Source: Mactromeris polynyma (taxonomy: Eukaryota; Mollusca; Bivalvia; Venerida; Mactridae). Taken from it: DNA of 64,000 bases. Under the pieces are notes generated by a model. That model saw nothing but the letters and a program-made list of their open reading frames with translations, was not told the DNA's origin and did no database searches. A program made the position numbers and the translations under genes. Location: contig JASFXZ010000053.1 in NCBI GenBank assembly GCA_032209605.1, forward strand, positions 1,612,001-1,676,000. Direction: 5' to 3'. Shown piece by piece: positions 1 through 11,670 of this stretch. The stretch's first letter is position 1. The number at the start of each line of letters is the position of its first letter.

Positions 1-105
1 AAAAAGATATTCAATGCCTATCTGGACATGATTTGGTACGAAATGAAAGTATACGAAAACACAAACAAACCATGTATAACTTTCCAGATATCTAAAGATA
101 CTTAC

Positions 106-3100
106 GCATAAAATCTGCTGGGTTGTACAAGGGGTCACAAGGATATCCCATTCTCTTCAGGAAATCTAAGGGTTCCTTGTGTGCAGCCCCGAAATAGACA
201 ACCTCAAAATAAAGCAAAATATTTATAATATAATAAATCATACAATATGTGCACTGCGTGTTAAGTTACCACATTTGACAAATATTGAACCAGGTAAAAA
301 CATCAATGAAAATAGGAAAAATGTAAAAGACCTACATGGTTGGATGTAAATGTGACTGTGTAAGCATATGAGACAGACACAAGTTAATGAACATCTTAAT
401 ACAAAGTGACAATTATTAAACTATGTTGTAATATTTACTGTATAAAATACCACAATTTCCTATGCTGTGGTCTCCCTTTACAAGTTACAGAGACCTCTGC
501 AATCACAAACATGTTAACAGTATTTTATTATAGTTTCTTAAGCTGTTGTTATATATATTAGATGTTGACCTTTTTCTGGTTATATAGGTTGTTCAATGAA
601 AAATAAATCTGACCTAGTTTGCAATGTGTAACGGTGGTTATTTTCAAACGTACTGCATTGCGAGACATTCGTTAAGGCGGAGATTAAAGTACTACTTAGC
701 CCTAATTTGAAAATCTCTAAAAATACCTGTCCTAATGCCATAAGAAGTAAAGAATCAAACATATGATATATCTGACTCGATGGCTGATGTATTGTTATTA
801 TAACTGTCTTGTTATATTGACTCGCATAAATCTTCAGTTGTTTCACAAGAGATAGAGCAGTGCTTGAATCTAGACCTGATGTTGGTTCCTGTAAAATGTG
901 TAAGGGTAACTCCTTGTTCGTTCCAGTCAAGTACAAGTATAGATATATTACGGCATCACATTCCGATATGAGTATAATTGATTCCCCAAGCAAAACCAAT
1001 GAAATGAAACACATCGACACACATTTTATCTCAATCATCTACCCGTCGCCTCAACTGTACAAATCAAAATTACAGTGTTTCCATTTTGAGAAAATTGCAT
1101 TTGATTTGTTGAAAAGCATTTACGTTGAACGAGTTACATAACCGGTCAGCGGAATTGGAATTTACCCTATTTAGCACAGTTCTCTAAGTACAAGTATGTT
1201 CACTATATCGACTATAAAGAGCTAATGGCGACGAAATACTTGGCACCATAATCTCAATATCGCTAAAACATTAAAGATGGTTTTAAAGAACAATTATATT
1301 GTCTGTGATCAGTCGAGAACAAATAGGTAGTTTTAACTCACGTCACATAAGAGTATATCAGGGTCTGTGAGCAGTTCACAAGCAATGCTAGCTCTCTTCT
1401 TCTCACCATCAGAAAGTCCACGTAACAACATGTCTCCCATTACTGCAACAAATCATAGTTCAGATAATTGAAATGTAATTACTGCTCAGTGTATCGACAA
1501 TAAAGACAAAATGGCTGCTTGACTGGTACCAAATGAAGAATACTCGAGCTACGACCTGTAATTGATACAAGGATTGTTTGTAAACTTAATTGCAAGCAAT
1601 GTCGTATGTGTTAATATTAGGAATGATAGGCAATGCGTGGATTTCAATGTAGAGAAGGGCAATTGACTGTCATTCCATTATTTGACAAGGCTTTGACAGT
1701 GAACCAACCAGCAGAACCAACATTGTATTACTATGTACATGGCAGTGGACCCAATGTCCCAAAACTTGACAATGTACCAATGGACCTAACATTACCTTAC
1801 TGGACAATGGCAGTGAAACGAATGTGTCATTATTAAAGAATATGGCTAGGGTAGTGGACCCATCATTTCAGTAATTGATAAAGGCCGGTGCACCCAGTAT
1901 TCCAGTATTTGAAAAAGGGCAGTGGACCTTCCATTCCAGAATTTGACTAAGTGCAGTGGACCCACCATTTCATTACTTGATCAAGGTCGGTGCACGTAGT
2001 ATTCCAGTACAAATGTATTTGAAAAAGGGCAGAGGACCTACCATTCCAGTACTTGACAAAGGGCAGTGGACCCACCATTTCAGTACTTGACAAAGGGCAG
2101 AGGACCTACCATTTCAGTACTTGACAAAGGGCAGTGGACCCACCATTTCAGTACTTGACAAAGGGCAGAGGACCTATCATTCCAGTACTTGACAAAGGGC
2201 AGTGGACCCACCATTTCAGTACTTGACAAAGGGCAGTGGACCCACCATTTCAGAACTTGACAAAAGGCAGTGGACCTTCCATTCCAGTACTTGACAATGG
2301 GCAGTGGACCCACCATTCCAGTACTTGACAAAGGGCAGAGGACCTACCATTCCAGTACTTGACAAAGGGCAGTGGACCTACCATTCCAGTACTTGACAAA
2401 GGGCAGTGGACCCACCATTTCAGTACTTTATAAATGTCAGTGGACCCAGTATTCCAGTACTTGACAAAGGGCAGAGAACCTACCATTCCAGTACTTGACA
2501 AAGGGCAGTGGACCCACCATTTAAGTACTTGACAAAGGGCAGAGGACCTACCATTCCAGTACTTGACAAAGGGCAGTGGACCCATCATTTCAGTACTTGA
2601 CAAAGGGCAGTGGACCTTCCATTCCAGTACTTGACAAAGGGCAGTGGACCTTCCATTCCAGTACTTGACAAAGGGCAGTGGACCTACCATTCCAGTTCTT
2701 GACAAAGGGCATTACACATACCATTCAAGTACTTGACAAAGGGCAGAGGACCTACCATTCCAGTACTTGACAAAGGGCAGTGGACGTTCCATTCCAGTAC
2801 TTGACAAAGGGCAGTGGACATTCCATTCCATTACTTGGCAAAGGTCAGTGGACCTACCATTCCAGTACTTGACAAAGGGCAGTGGACTTTCCATTCCAGT
2901 ACTTGACAAAGGGCAGTGGACCTACCATTCCAGTTCTTGACAAAGGGCATTACACATACCATTCAAGTACTTGACAAAGGGCAGAGGACCTACCATTCCA
3001 GTACTTGACAAAGGGCAGTGGACGTTCCATTCCAGTACTTGACAAAGGGCAGTGGACATTCCATTCCATTACTTGGCAAAGGTCAGTGGACCTACCATTC

Positions 3101-4513
3101 CAGTACTTGACAAAGGGCAGTGGACTTTCCATTCCAGTACTTGACAAAGGGCAGTGGACCTACCATTCCAGTTCTTGACAAAGGGCATTACACATACCAT
3201 TCAAGTACTTGACAAAGGGCAGAGGACCTACCATTCCAGTACTTGACAAAGGGCAGTGGACGTTCCATTCCAGTACTTGACAAAGGGCAGTGGTCATTCC
3301 ATTCCAGTACTTGACAAAGGTCAGTGGACCTACCATTCCAGTACTTGACAAAGGGCAGTGGACCTTCCATTCCAGTACTTGACGAAGGGCATTAAACCTT
3401 CCATTCCAGTACTTGACGAAGCGCATTAAACCTACCATTCAAGTACTTGACAACGGGACACGTGAACAATTGGCTGTAGACCTAACAGTCCATTGAGTGA
3501 GTTCACCACATGTCATTAAGATAAGCCCCTATTAACTATAATTATCATTAACATACCCGTGTTGATGCATTTTCTGATATCAAGCATATCTATAATTTCA
3601 TTGAGTCGTTTCATCTTCTCTGCGTGTGGAATGCGTTCAGGTAATCTTATCATTGCAGTGAACTGAAGTACATAGTTGAATGTTAGCGGTACTTTACAAT
3701 ACACATTTTGAATAATAATCAGACATAGTTATGTTTGATGATGCTCAGAATGAATAAAATGAATCATGTTAGGTTCATGAGACAAAAGTAAGACATAGCG
3801 ATTTTCTCAAGATGATATTGTAAATTATCAGAGTTGCTAAACTCTTCAACAGTCAGCATTTTGCGTAAGCAAACATAAATTGTATTCATGTGTATTCTGT
3901 AATTTTCAAGAAGGTAAAGAATGTTAGTTTATAATTTTGACATATTTAGCATTTAATATTCACGTACGTATAAAGTTTCCCATAAAGTCAATCGTGAGAA
4001 AAATATATCCTGTTGCAAAACAAACCCCAGTCTGCGACGTAATTGTTTATCGAACAGCTTTCCTGAAAGGGTAATTTCCCCGGAAGTGAGAGGTTGTCTC
4101 CCTGCTAAAACGTTTAGAAGAGTTGTTTTTCCTGCACCTGAAATATAAATGGATATGTACTTTTATATACATTGTGACATAAGCATTTGCTTAAGAAGTC
4201 CAGTGACTATTGGTAAAGTACTGTCGAATAACCTGTCCTCGGGTGGGGGATAATTGAAAAAATATTGAACCAGGCTGCGTGAATGCGACATTCAAAATAA
4301 ATGTCTAATGGGGAAATGTACGTTCACATTCTGTTTATCTGTGGTAGAAATATTTAATAAAATAAGGAAAATATAAGTACCAGATGGACCCATGACAGCC
4401 ATAATATCTCCACTGCATGTTGAAAATTGTACATCACGTAAAATGTGTGTGGACTTTTCAACAACACAAACTTTATCAATATTCAAAATCGTGTCTGCGG
4501 CAACCGTCTTCAT
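106..4513 (-). CDS. ABCG-type half-transporter, copy A (exons 1-6, truncated by window edge)
   Basis: Six exons read on the minus strand: 4381-4513, 3968-4137, 3557-3662, 1342-1442, 727-888 and 106-202. Each has the same length and phase as in copy B and has GT/AG borders. The protein starts with [15 protein letters not shown]. Walker A (GPSGAGKTT) is split across exons 1 and 2. The ABC signature is LSDGEKKR in exon 4, Walker B plus the start of the D-loop (DILLCDEPTSGLD) spans exons 4-5, and the H-loop (TIHQPSSQ) is in exon 5. This is the cytosolic ATP-binding domain of an ABCG (White) family half-transporter, which works as a dimer in a membrane. The transmembrane exons lie beyond base 1. 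An AG acceptor sits just before the ATG, so an upstream exon is likely. ABCG class is firm; the subtype and substrate are not known. Confidence 0.88.
1630..3470. repeat. 34-bp minisatellite in intron 3 of copy A, with a 238-bp higher-order repeat
   Basis: A 34-bp monomer built round CTTGACAAAGGGCAGTGGAC is repeated about 45 times from roughly 1850, with decayed monomers back to about 1630. Because 34 is not a multiple of 3, all frames stay partly open and give 34-residue periodic ORFs that are not genes. Between about 2700 and 3400 seven-monomer blocks (7 x 34 = 238 bp) recur: the variant GGGCATTACACATACC appears with spacing 238 at about 2707, 2945 and 3183. The array lies between exons 4 and 3 of the ABCG copy, and matching arrays occupy the same intron in copy B. 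Confidence 0.93.
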
Positions 4514-6660
4514 TCTGAAAAATGTAAAATATTTTTATAAATAGTTTAACTTTAGTTATTAACTAGCACACTTATATTACTACAATCAAAGAGAGTTTTA
4601 AAACTGACGAAACGGACAGGGACTCATCCTATTTTTAGAACAAATCTTCCGAAAGTAACCTCCCTTGCTAAAACCGAGATTATGCTATTCTCGATACTTG
4701 TATTTCCCTTAACTCCGATAAGTTAGTGTTTATTGGCATGCATAATTGGCAATCTCATTGGAATCAGCCCCTAACTTTAGCTCCATTACTTTCCGCTGTT
4801 AGCGTATAGTATAGGAGCGTGCGACTGGAGCTGATTTTAATGAGATTGGCCTAATTTGTGGCTGAGGTCATAAACTGACAGAGTAAAATTAATTAAAATC
4901 AGTCTAAGACATCATATCTGAAGTGATAGGAAAATCGCTGATACAGTCAGTCTCGTCACTGACCATGGCACTTGCGAGTTGCTTGTCCTTAAGTGAGGTT
5001 AAACTGTATACAAAATTATTTGGATGACATTTAATTAGTTGATTTAAATACTGTTTAGTTTGTTTTATAATTATATTTTGACTACTCTCAACACTGCAAT
5101 AAATCTCATATGCATATGCATACAAAAAAAACCAATTAAATTTATTTAAGGAAAAACAATTCATTTCACCGATAAAAACGCGTCCATTAATACAGAGGAT
5201 GATAAGCAAGAATAGTGATATGTTCACCTTATTTACATCATAAGAAAATACAAATACATAACCAAAAAACAATATGTCTATCATCTTTAAAACATAACAG
5301 TTCTGTGTTATATACATAAATCAGGGGTCGAAAAGTCTAATAGACAATTAGGGGTCGAGATGTCCTAGGGGTCGAACTGTCATGGGGTCAATTGTCTTAG
5401 GGGTCGAAGTGTCATGGGGTCAATTGTCTAGGGGTCGAAAGGTCTAGGAGCCGAATTATCACTTACGTGATAAATTTGCAAATGCCCATAAAATAGATTT
5501 GTATAGATAAGATAATACTTAGGTCAAATGAAATGTACGAGATTGCTTCGAGATTGAATGGACGTCAAACATATATACTAAAAAATACTGCATTACAAGT
5601 ATAACTTTTCTTAGAAGTTTCCGGGTTTCCCAAACCTATATGCAAGCACAAAAACGGCACGCACGTCGTGACAGACTTGTGTATTTGTGGTTTTGGGAAC
5701 ATGTGTACAAACAGGATGTGGGCATTTTTTCATGTTTACGACTAAGCAAAGTAAAAAGAAAAACTTCAATATATCTACCTTTCAACATACAGAAACTGAT
5801 GATAACTTATCATAATTTTAAATACCAACCAACAATTAACACAGTAAGTTTAAGTATAGAGTGTGCTGTGTTGAGTAAAGGTAAAACTCCTTGGTCCTGA
5901 TCGATCTTGAGACATAAAGGCGATAGCAAAAAACTGCATGACCTGGCAGATGCATTCGTTCTAAGGACCAGAGTAATACTTCTTACAAAATGTATTAGAT
6001 TTTGCGGTCGGTCTATGCGCGAAGATTTCATCGCTTACGATAAAACAAGGATTGGCTACCCACGATATTAAAGATAACAAAATGGTCATAATTATTTTAT
6101 CCATAATTTTAGAATATATTCATCAATTAAATTCCTACTAAGGAAAAGCTCAGAATAACTAAATTCAAAAGATGTACGGATCGTTCAATATTGGGCTTAT
6201 TTATTGTTCGTTCTTTGTTTACATGGGCACGAACTATTCAGTTTGTTTGAATCTGAAGTTTTGTGATGTGTTTCACACACTAGTAACGCTTCTCAGGTCC
6301 AGGAAAGACGACTATTATTGTTATTACTATTAATTAAACGAACAAAGCAAAACTACTCCATCCATTGGTGTTTCTTTCATGACTGAAATCTAAAATATGC
6401 AAATTTTCGATTTAAATGCTGATGTTCATTCCTCATCTACATCAAATAATTACATGTTTAGTCACTTTCACATTAAACTGTTTTTGAAAGAAATAACACA
6501 TTAAATATAACTTTAACACATTATTATATGTTACATCTACCTTAAACAGCGCCGTTAAACCAAATAATAAACAATGAAACGGTATCAAAAGTTTCGCTAG
6601 TTGCATAATCAGGGACGAGGTGTGACAAGTATCGAGGTGTGAACAAAACGATTATCTTTA
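4514..6660. repeat. 5' flank of copy A, paralogous to 40156-42870
   Basis: Long stretches match the 5' flank of copy B at high identity, for example 4514-5110 with 40156-40745 and 5870-6650 with 42110-42850. The promoter of the ABCG gene should lie here, but I see no convincing core promoter element and cannot place the transcription start. About 5127-5510 is absent from B and appears to be an insertion. ORFs here are short, unlike known proteins, and not conserved in frame. Confidence 0.7.
5317..5460. repeat. Cluster of GGGGTCGAAAAGTC-like short repeats
   Basis: Seven to eight degenerate repeats of AGGGGTCGAAAAGTC type lie in the same orientation (AGGGGTCGAGATGTC, AGGGGTCGAACTGTC and so on). 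The motif is the same family as GGGGTTGAAAAGTC at the right end of the 6.26-kb element at 32147-38409. The stretch is missing from the paralogous flank of copy B, so it looks like one end of a second, related insertion; I could not find its other end. Confidence 0.6.
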
Positions 6661-6689
6661 TAATTTACTTTTATATTACATGTTATTGT

Positions 6690-6778
6690 ATGTATACATT
6701 GACTGTCTTTGTGCTGTTTTGTGTTATATAACAAAGGCACGTACGTGCCGAGTATGTTAATAAAGAATGTATGTATTA
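6690..6778 (+). mobile_element. LINE 3' UTR fragment with 14-bp palindrome
   Basis: The sequence matches, in reverse orientation, the LINE tails at 42900-42995 and at 9400-9456/10797-10850. It contains the palindrome GGCACGTACGTGCC (6736-6749) followed by GAGTATGTTAATAAAG. In the other copies this is the extreme 3' end of a LINE, so here it is a short detached tail just before a LINE coding fragment. Confidence 0.6.
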
Positions 6779-8497
6779 ATATTTCTCTCGCTTTAAATAA
6801 TTTATTCGCAATTCTTCGAAACATTGAGTTACCTAATTCAAAAAAATGTCAACTTTTTGACACTCTAGTCTCATCTATTCTACACTTTGGTGGAGAAATG
6901 ATCGGTACTCACTCATGTACAGACCTTGAATTAGTACATAAAAAATTCATGCGACGAATATTGATTGTTAAACGCTCAACTAATGTGACCGCGTTATATG
7001 GAGAATTAGGTAGAGTTCCGTTAATTGTCATAAGAACAATAAAAATGATTAAGTACTGGGTAAAGATATTAAAATCACCAGAATGCAGTTTAATACGGTC
7101 GACGTATAACATGCTGAAACATATGGTGGCATATTACTGCCAACAGTTAGCATGATAGCGTTCGCGAATTAATTCGTGTTAACCACTTAATTATTACGAT
7201 AATTATCTAGCTATCTAGTTAATATTCGTGATAAATTTTCGGTAAGATAAATATAATACAACTAGAAACAGGCTTGAAAGTGCCCAGAACTGCCACCTCT
7301 TAACTTTTTATGATGTATTACACTAGATTTAAGTGGTAACACGAATCTTATCTAGTTGTCCACTTGTTATGTTACTTAGTAACTCAAATTCGCGAATTTC
7401 ACTTAAGATTCGTGTTACCTCTTATTTATAAATGCAATGTTGGCTTCTAGATGTAAGTGGTAACACGAATCTTATCTAGTTGACCACTTATTATGTTACT
7501 TAATAACTCAAATTCGCGAATTTCACTTAAGATTCGTGTTACCACTTATTCATTTTGGCTTCTAGATGTAAGTGGTAACACGAATCTTATCTAGTTGACC
7601 ACTTAATATGTTACTTAATAACTAAAATTCGCGAATTTCACTTAAGACTCGTGTTACCACTTACATCTAGAAGCCAAAAATGTGTTTATAAATAAGTGGT
7701 AACACGAATCTTAGGTGAAATTCGCGAATTTGAGTTACTAAGTAACATAACAAGTGGACAACTAGATAAGATTCGTGTTACCACTTAAATCTAGTGTAAT
7801 ACATCATAAAAAGGTAAGAGGTGGCAGTTCTGGGCACTTTCAAGCTTGTTTCTAGTTGTATTATATTTATCTTACCGAAAATTTATCACGAATATTAACT
7901 AGATAGCTAGATAATTATCGTAATAATTAAGTGGTTAACACGAATTAATTCGCGAACGCTATCATGCTAACTGTTGGCAGTAATATGCCACCATAGAAAC
8001 AAGATGCAGAAAATTCAATAACATACAGTGGCAGAAATTGGGCATTTCAAATAAAATCACTCCTTCAGGAACATGGCTTGAACCATATTTGGTTAAATCA
8101 ATCTCCGCATAACATCCACCTGTCTCTCATTAAACAAAGAATATATGATATGTACTTCCAACAGTGGTATGCTAATATTACCAATTTAAATAAACTGTCG
8201 ACATATAGTATATTTAAACATGAAATAAGTTTTGAGAAATATTTGGATAATATACAATCATCGAAATATCGAGTAGCATTGTTGAAATTCAGAGTTTCGT
8301 CCCATGATCTTGCGATAGAAACCGGTCGATACGAAAATATACCTCAAATAGAACGAAAATGCATTTATTGTACAATGAATACCATTGAAACAGAATACCA
8401 TTTCCTCTTAGCTTGTCCTTTTTACAGAGACTTAAGACAAAAATATTTCTGCCCATATTATTGCCATTGGCCAACTCTTACAAAATATAGAGAATAA
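6779..8497 (+). pseudogene. LINE (non-LTR retrotransposon) ORF2 C-terminal fragment, split by a palindromic insertion
   Basis: Two coding pieces, 6779-7121 and 8002-8497, read as one C-terminal region of a non-LTR retrotransposon protein. They align with the LINE at 36200-36945: the shared landmarks are RRIL.VKR, ALYGE.GR, IKYW.KIL, then an ETGR..NIP stretch and a C..C ... H..L..C zinc-like motif. The 5' part (endonuclease and reverse transcriptase) is missing. An 874-bp palindromic element sits between the pieces. The second piece ends where the hairpin-ended element at 8489 starts, so the natural stop codon is lost. The clade is not determined. Confidence 0.82.
7122..7995. mobile_element. 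874-bp foldback transposon (near-perfect inverted repeat) with 6-bp target duplication
   Basis: The ends are inverted copies starting TATGGTGGCATATTACTGCC. Arms of about 310 bp (7122-7434 and 7685-7995) differ at only about three positions by eye. The centre holds three smaller inverted units, each framed by AAGTGGTAACACGAATCTTA and its complement. GAAACA flanks both sides (7116-7121 and 7996-8001). There is no coding capacity, so it must be moved by a transposase made elsewhere. Superfamily unknown: 6-bp duplications are uncommon, and the ends do not resemble ones I know. Confidence 0.9.
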
Positions 8498-9217
8498 TAG
8501 GTTAGTGACGTGGAATGAGAAAGTTTATCAGGCAAGGCGGAGGAATTTATCGGGTGAGCCGAAGGCGAACCCGATAACTATCGGAGCCGAGCCTGTTTAA
8601 CTTTCTCATTCCACATCACTAACCTATTATTCTATTTATCCTGTCACTTCTTGTGTTAAGTAAGGGGGGAATACCTTTAATTCTAAATAATACCGAGTTA
8701 CATCCCCTAAATTGTGACGTAATTAATTTTGTGACGTATTGAATAACTTGTGACGTATTGATTATAAGTGTGGTTTGCACCTTACGCCGAGAGAAATAGT
8801 TCCCATGAGTCTTGACACATTTTAGTGGCATTATGAATTTATCTGCGTTTGCGAACATCTGATGAGCATTAAAAAATAATCAATAACAAATTAAAGAATT
8901 TGCAACAATTTAGTAAGAGTCAAAAATTATAATTAGTTCATACGCAATTTCCCACGATTTGTTTACAAATGATGAGAAATGTCAAGCGCCACAGAATACG
9001 TGAAAAAATGTGATATTTACATCTATTTCATTAAAAACTGATCTAGAAAACAAGACATTTATCTGTGGATTTAGTCTATCAGTGTTATTTACGATTGCAA
9101 AGGAATTTATCAGGCTCGGCTCCGGTAGTTATCGGGTTCGCCTTCGGCTCACCCGATAAATTCCTCCGCCTTGCCTGATAAACTTTCTCATTCCACGTCA
9201 CTAACCTATTATTCTCT
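8489..9217. mobile_element. 729-bp non-autonomous element with hairpin-forming terminal inverted repeats
   Basis: The left end AGAGAATAATAGGTTAGTGA is the reverse complement of the right end at about 9198-9217, and inverted similarity extends over more than 100 bp (to about 8620 and from about 9090). The left terminal block (8493-8636) is itself a large hairpin containing an inner hairpin around GGGTGAGCCGAAGGCGAACCC. No ORF of note and no clear target duplication. It is inserted in or at the end of a LINE fragment. Confidence 0.75.
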
Positions 9218-9399
9218 TAATATATATATATGTGTTTATTAACGTCTCTTCTTTGTACAACTAACACTCAATGACATATGCAAATAATGAAAACGATTAA
9301 CAATATACAAAGCCACTCTAAATTAGAATTATAAGAGACATAAAACACATATTACACAAAGCATACTCTTATACACATGATACGAGAAAATGAATTAGG
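9218..9399. other. AT-rich spacer, nothing recognised
   Basis: About 180 bp between the hairpin element and a minus-strand LINE tail. No ORF, RNA gene or repeat recognised beyond short AT tracts. Confidence 0.5.
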
Positions 9400-10860
9400 T
9401 GAATAAATTATCTATATATATATCTTTATTAACATACTCGGCACGTACGTGCCTTTGATTTCTATTTCTCTAATAGTTAAAAGTCGTATGATCTCCTATT
9501 GGAATCGCCTCCTTACCGGTAAAGAAAACAAAATAGCACTCCAGCTTTATATATATATGTTAAATCAACCTAATACAACCTATAAATGGATGAATAGCAT
9601 AAAAGATATCCTCACATCGGTTGGGCGCCCAGACCTGTGGGAAAATCAACTTCAAATAACCCAGGAAAATATCCATAAAGAAATAAAATGTACTCTAGTT
9701 GATCAATTTAAACAGGAATGGCACGATAAGCTTCAGCAGTCAAATAAAGGCCTCATTTATTCTAGCTTCAAAGACACTCACCAGCTCGAAACTTATTTTC
9801 TTAATCTTGAAGAACGCGACTATCTTAATTTATTCAAATTCAGAACCGCGAACCACTTATTATTACCCATTGAAACCGGTCGATATGATGGAACCCCTGT
9901 TCATGACAGGACGTGTAGCCTATGTAATAGTGGCCAAGTCGGTTCAGAGAAACATTATTTATTAGAGTGCGAATATTTCCAACCTGAGAGAGAATCATTC
10001 CTTGGCCAAACGTTAACACACATACGTTTTTATAATATATCGCTCGAATCACTGCTCTCATCGAAAAGCGATGCAATCTTGAGAAACGTCAGTAAGTTTG
10101 CCGCTTTTATTATGCAAAAGTTCAGCCGTCTATAATACCAATGCCTCCATCTCCTGTGACCCATATATTCGGCGGTCAAATAGGCCGTGCACGTGCGGAT
10201 ATCAATGCCCTCTAATTTAGTTTTCCATATGTGTATAGATACTTTATTATAAAAACATCTGCGTATTTATTTGACTTATAACTATTACTTACCTTACTCA
10301 CTCATATCCGAAGGCGTGTAACGCTTCTGCTTCCCCATTCACAAAAATGTACTCGTGCATAAAATAATCCTTTCATTGACTATGTTCTACATAACGTCTT
10401 TCGCTGGGATATAAAGCGTTACAATCCAGGTGTGTAGCTGTGCGGTAAGCTAGCATGCTTGAGACACACATTTGTTCACATTATTATTCCTATTATTAAT
10501 GTTATTAATATTTGACCATGTTGTAAAATGCTCATATCTATTGTTATCTCTTTTTTGTGTGTGTGTAAATTCTATTCTTTATACTTTATACTGTCCCCCC
10601 CTCTCATCAATCCATACCTTAATTGTGTAAATAATAAAAATGCAAACTTACCCTAACAAAATATTTAGTGCTAACTCGACCAGAACTAACCAAATTATAA
10701 TTATACAATAACCACGATAAATGTCATAACCCCATGTTGTAACATGTGTACCTGGGTGTAATAAAGATATGTTCTGTTCTGTTCTCTGTTCTGATTAATC
10801 ACCACAAAACAGCACACAGACAGTCATTGTATACATACATTTATTATATGGATGTGAAAT
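9400..10860 (-). mobile_element. LINE 3' tail (minus strand) interrupted by another LINE
   Basis: Pieces 9400-9460 and 10793-10860 together match the uninterrupted LINE tail at 42880-42995, including GGCACGTACGTGCC at 9440-9453 and the block reading AATCACCACAAAACAGCAC. The interruption is the plus-strand LINE at 9461-10792. Only the tail is recognisable. Confidence 0.65.
9461..10792 (+). mobile_element. 5'-truncated LINE with intact C-terminal ORF and a TGTTC-repeat 3' end
   Basis: An open frame from the insertion point to a stop at 10135 encodes about 220 residues of LINE ORF2 C-terminus (FRTANHLLLPIETGRYDG, then CSLC ... HYLLEC). A 3' UTR of about 650 bp follows. It ends in AATAAAGATA and a short tandem run of TGTTC, the kind of simple repeat tail seen on CR1/L2-type LINEs. 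GATT flanks both ends (9457-9460, 10793-10796). It is nested in the minus-strand LINE tail, and 42940-42950 shows the unoccupied form of that site. Confidence 0.82.
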
Positions 10861-10920
10861 CTGAGGTGTGAATAATTAATGTGAAGTAGATAAATTATAT
10901 CTAAAATTGTGTAATCAAAC

Positions 10921-11670
10921 GCCGCGGTTCTGGGAGAACTAGGACGTTATCCATTATCTGTTATTTGTATTGAACGTTCTTTGAAATATTGGTTAAAAAT
11001 GATGAAATCTCCATATTCAATGATGTTTCGTATTTTTAATGAACAATGTAATAAGCACAGCAGAAATAGCCAGACATGGGCTAAGTTAGTGCTATCCAAA
11101 GTAGAACGTTTAGGTTTTGGATATATTTTGGATAATTTTGATATAAATACCAATTGTTTACCTATCTTGAGGCAACGACTAAAAGATCAATATATCACAT
11201 CATGGCATCATACATTATGTGAACAAACTAAAATGCAATACTATATAAAATTCAAAACTGTATTTGAATATGAACAATATATAGATTTAATATCAGATTT
11301 AGAATAAGTGCATATCATCTTGAAATTGAATCTGGTATGTTTAACAATTTAGATAGATCTGACTGAAAATGTAAAGTATGTTCTCAAAACGTTGTAGAAT
11401 CAGAGTATCCTTTTCTAATATGTTGTTCATTCTATAGGCATTTGAGATCTAAATACTTACACAATTTATCATGGGCCTCATTGCATAAATTTATTGACAT
11501 TCTCTCTTCTAAAAACAGAAATGTAATTGTTAACACAGTCAACTTCATTGGTCATTTTATGAAACTTCGGCAGGAGAAACTGTCAAACATTGCTGCTTCG
11601 TAAATGCTACCTATTACATTCTGTATTGAATAAACATTAATGACATATATATGCTTGTTATTTTTATAAC
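10921..11670 (+). pseudogene. LINE ORF2 C-terminal fragment (frameshifted)
   Basis: Begins in ..LGELGRYPLSVI and continues as an open frame to 11307. After a frameshift and an internal stop it continues with HLEIESG, CKVCSQNVVESEYPF and SSKNRNVIVNTVNFIGHFM to a stop near 11602. The 3' tail TTGAATAAACATTAATGACA is shared with the LINE ending at 48142, so the two belong to one family. The polymerase part is missing. Confidence 0.75.

Noticed and set aside
580..1038. 152-codon minus-strand ORF taken as one protein
   Set aside because: Only 727-888 is exon; the rest reads through splice sites into introns.
1633..1836. Plus-strand ORF conserved at 31532-31786
   Set aside because: It lies on the decayed edge of the minisatellite and in a duplicated intron; conservation reflects duplication.
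2080..3438. Several minus-strand ORFs with 34-residue repeats ([14 protein letters not shown] type)
   Set aside because: They are translations of a 34-bp minisatellite in all three frames, inside an intron; similar ORFs at 38273-39158 have the same cause.
7122..7995. Polinton/Maverick end, because of the 6-bp duplication
   Set aside because: The element is 874 bp, lacks coding genes, and its ends do not start with the AG expected of that group.
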